Source: Acidobacteriota bacterium (GTDB lineage Bacteria > Acidobacteriota > Vicinamibacteria > Vicinamibacterales > 2-12-FULL-66-21). From it: 64,000 nt of DNA. The notes under the pieces are model-generated. The model was given only the letters and a program-made list of their open reading frames with translations. It made no database searches and was not told where the DNA came from. Positions 62,421-64,000 of this stretch are shown in pieces. A program made the translations under genes and the position numbers. Every line of letters begins with the position of its first letter. Within the stretch, counting starts at the first letter, position 1. Location of the stretch: contig QHWT01000074.1 in NCBI GenBank assembly GCA_003222675.1, positions 1-64,000 of the forward strand. Reading direction: 5' to 3'.

Positions 62421-63209
62421 TCAGGAGTATAACCGCCAGAAGTGATTCAGGGGGCCCTGCCCCCGCCCGATGCCGGGCGCGTGACGGATCGCCCCTTCGA
62501 GATATTCACGGGCCGATCGCAGCGCCTGCTCGACTGAATGGCCGAGTGCAAGATTTGCCGCGATGGCTGCGGCGAACGTGCATCCGGTGCCGTGTGTGTG
62601 CCGCCCGGGCAGGCGCGCGCCGCGAAGCTCGAACTCTCCCGCGCTGCCCAAGACCAGATCGATTGATTCGGATCCCTTGAGGTGTCCGCCCTTCACCACT
62701 ACGACGCGCGGACCGAGACCGAGGATTCGGCGCCCCGCCGTGCGCATGTCTTCCAGATTTTTGATCGCCATCTCCGCCAGCACTTCCGCTTCAGGGATAT
62801 TCGGGGTCACGATCGTTGCGTGTTTCAGCAACTCGGCCTTGATTGCACCGACCGCTTCTATATCGAGCAGTCGATCGCCTCCTTTCGCAACCATGACGGG
62901 GTCGACGACGACGTTGCCGAGATCCAGGCTTTCGATTGCCGCGGACACTGCTTCGACGATCGCGGCGTTGGCCAGCATGCCGGTCTTCACGGCGTCGATG
63001 CCGATGTCCCCTTCGACCGCTTCGATCTGCGCGGTCACGAGATCGGCGGAGATCGCGTCCCACGCGGTGACGCCGAGCGTGCTCTGCGCCGTCACCGCGG
63101 TGATCGCTGAGGTGCCGTACACGCGGTGCGCCGCAAACGTTTTGAGATCCGCCTGAATGCCGGCGCCGCCGCTGGAGTCGCTGCCCGCGATTGTCAGTGC
63201 AGTATGCAT
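62421..63209 (-). CDS. thiD: Hydroxymethylpyrimidine/phosphomethylpyrimidine kinase
   Basis: A 262-residue ribokinase-fold kinase phosphorylating HMP and HMP-P for thiamine. GSDSSGGAGIQADLKTF (residues 9-25) and HGTGCTFAAAIAANLA are the family motifs. No thiamine riboswitch is seen. First gene of the thiD-moaE-moaD-prfA-prmC-HIT run; only 18 bp separate it from the divergent bioY. Confidence 0.94.
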   Translation of the reverse strand: MHTALTIAGSDSSGGAGIQADLKTFAAHRVYGTSAITAVTAQSTLGVTAWDAISADLVTAQIEAVEGDIGIDAVKTGMLANAAIVEAVSAAIESLDLGNVVVDPVMVAKGGDRLLDIEAVGAIKAELLKHATIVTPNIPEAEVLAEMAIKNLEDMRTAGRRILGLGPRVVVVKGGHLKGSESIDLVLGSAGEFELRGARLPGRHTHGTGCTFAAAIAANLALGHSVEQALRSAREYLEGAIRHAPGIGRGQGPLNHFWRLYS

Positions 63210-63213
63210 ACAG

Positions 63214-63219
63214 TAGAAT
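63214..63219 (+). promoter_or_regulatory. -10 box (TAGAAT) of bioY, leaderless spacing
   Basis: TAGAAT ends 8 nt before the bioY ATG. Divergent thiD starts 5 nt to its left, so the two promoters must overlap. Confidence 0.45.
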
Positions 63220-63227
63220 CCGAGCGC

Positions 63228-63827
63228 ATGACGTCACGTGTGGATCGCATGGCGAATGGTGCGCTCTTGCAGGTGTTTGCCGCGGATCTCTCACCGGCGA
63301 TCCGCGCGGCCGCCGTGCTGTTCGTCACCGTTCTCACCGCGATCGCGGCCCAGGTCAGTATCCCACTGCCGTTCACGCCGGTGCCGTTCACGCTCCAGCC
63401 GATGGTCGTGCTGCTTGGCGGCGCGGCGCTCGGTTCGCGTCTCGGTCTCACGAGCCAGGTGTTGTATCTCGCCGCAGGCATTGCCGGCCTGCCGGTGTTC
63501 GCGGCATCGCCCGCATTACCGCCGGGCGTTGGGCGGCTTCTCGGTCCTACCGGCGGATACCTCATGAGCTATCCGTTCGCTGCCTTCATCGCCGGCTACC
63601 TGGCCGAACGTGGCCTGGATCGACATTACCTGACGTCGATGATCGCGATGAGCGCGGGCCTCGCGCTCATCTTCGCGTGCGGCGTCGCGTGGATGGCCTG
63701 GGGCGCCACGCCAATCGGTCTCACCGCCGCGCTCCGTGCGGGACTCTATCCCTTCCTCCCCGCGGACATCGTCAAGGTATTCCTGGCGGCGACCGTCCTG
63801 CCGTTCGCGTGGAAGGGACTGAAATAG
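63228..63827 (+). CDS. bioY: Biotin transporter BioY
   Basis: A 199-residue S-component of an ECF-type vitamin transporter with about six helices. TVLTAIAAQVSIPLPFTPVPFTLQ and GAALGSRLGLTSQVLYLAAG, GLPVFA and LLGPTGGYLMSYPFAAFIAG are the BioY core. The ATPase and T-component (BioM/BioN) are not seen. ATG at MTSRVDRM is used. Confidence 0.93.
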   Translation: MTSRVDRMANGALLQVFAADLSPAIRAAAVLFVTVLTAIAAQVSIPLPFTPVPFTLQPMVVLLGGAALGSRLGLTSQVLYLAAGIAGLPVFAASPALPPGVGRLLGPTGGYLMSYPFAAFIAGYLAERGLDRHYLTSMIAMSAGLALIFACGVAWMAWGATPIGLTAALRAGLYPFLPADIVKVFLAATVLPFAWKGLK

Positions 63828-63863
63828 CCTCCAGCTGGTGGCTGGCAGCTGTTGGCTGTCTTC

Positions 63864-64000
63864 TCATTTCACATATCCCAGACTCCGCAACCGATCGATC
63901 ATCTCCTGATCGAGCGGCTGACCGCTGCGCGATGAAGGCTGCGTGGAAGGGCGCCCGTAGGTCATGACATACCGGGCTGCCTGAGGGGAGGCAAGTCCCA
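63864..64000 (-). CDS. C-terminus of an unidentified protein (partial)
   Basis: On the minus strand an open frame enters from the right edge and reads GLASPQAARYVMTYGRPSTQ and then LDQEMIDRLRSLGYVK before a TGA. The ending LRSLGYV is common at the C-terminus of sulfatase-like or TPR proteins in Acidobacteriota. Only about 45 codons are visible; function undecided. The 63828-63863 gap contains AGCTGGTGGCTGGCAGCTG words. Confidence 0.55.
   Translation of the reverse strand, partial: GLASPQAARYVMTYGRPSTQPSSRSGQPLDQEMIDRLRSLGYVK

Overview
The window is a 64 kb stretch of a high-GC (about two thirds G+C), gene-dense bacterial chromosome. It is Gram-negative (LptD, TonB/ExbB/ExbD, lipoprotein-type signals). 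The gene families, the HEAT-cyclophilin lipoprotein, the DUF502 and membrane-pyrophosphatase genes and a C-terminus ending LRSLGYVK at the right edge suggest Acidobacteriota, probably the Vicinamibacteria (subgroup 6) side. This is inference from gene content; no rRNA gene is present. I recognise no tRNA, rRNA, CRISPR array, prophage or intact transposase, so this looks like a housekeeping region.

Layout. 0-7.3 kb: rhomboid protease, a secreted protein, an M20 peptidase, HtpX, a ClpA/ClpC-type unfoldase and a radical SAM protein. 7.4-17.8 kb, all minus strand and mostly joined by ATGA/GTGA overlaps: accD-folC-lptD-rmlA-rfbC-like-rfbB-sugar reductase-VTE5/DUF92 fusion-UbiA prenyltransferase. 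This combines an outer-membrane LPS exporter, a dTDP-deoxysugar cassette and a putative prenyl-alcohol kinase/prenyltransferase pair. 17.9-25.6 kb: deoxynucleoside kinase, MenC-like enolase, HEAT-cyclophilin fusion, two tiny genes for an identical 17-residue Lys/Gly peptide, a TPR protein and Ddl. 25.9-31.7 kb: tgt-yajC-secD-secF-uppP-DUF502. 31.7-36.7 kb: membrane pyrophosphatase (frameshifted) and tonB-exbB-exbD-exbD. 36.8-46 kb: TPR lipoprotein, Rel/SpoT, RidA, bL28, a zinc-ribbon protein, an unknown protein, DksA/TraR and Lon. 46-64 kb: histone-deacetylase-like protein, a large membrane protein, a decayed glycosyltransferase-like gene, NUDIX, RluD, LspA, IleS, a lectin-like secreted protein, an active/inactive M16 protease pair, GNAT, and thiD-moaE-moaD-prfA-prmC-HIT facing bioY.

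Three things stand out. First, two neighbouring 54-bp genes encode the same peptide MAKKTAKGGKKKGGKKR with 8 of 17 codons different, all synonymous; each has its own terminator and the upstream one has a near-consensus promoter and Shine-Dalgarno. Second, intergenic spaces are filled with degenerate heptamer arrays and paired hairpins, and one REP-like perfect inverted repeat sits in frame inside tgt. Third, three conserved genes (hppA, rfbC-like, DUF92) carry small frame-breaking deletions. Several genes also have a -10 box only 6-8 nt before the start codon, the spacing expected of leaderless mRNAs.
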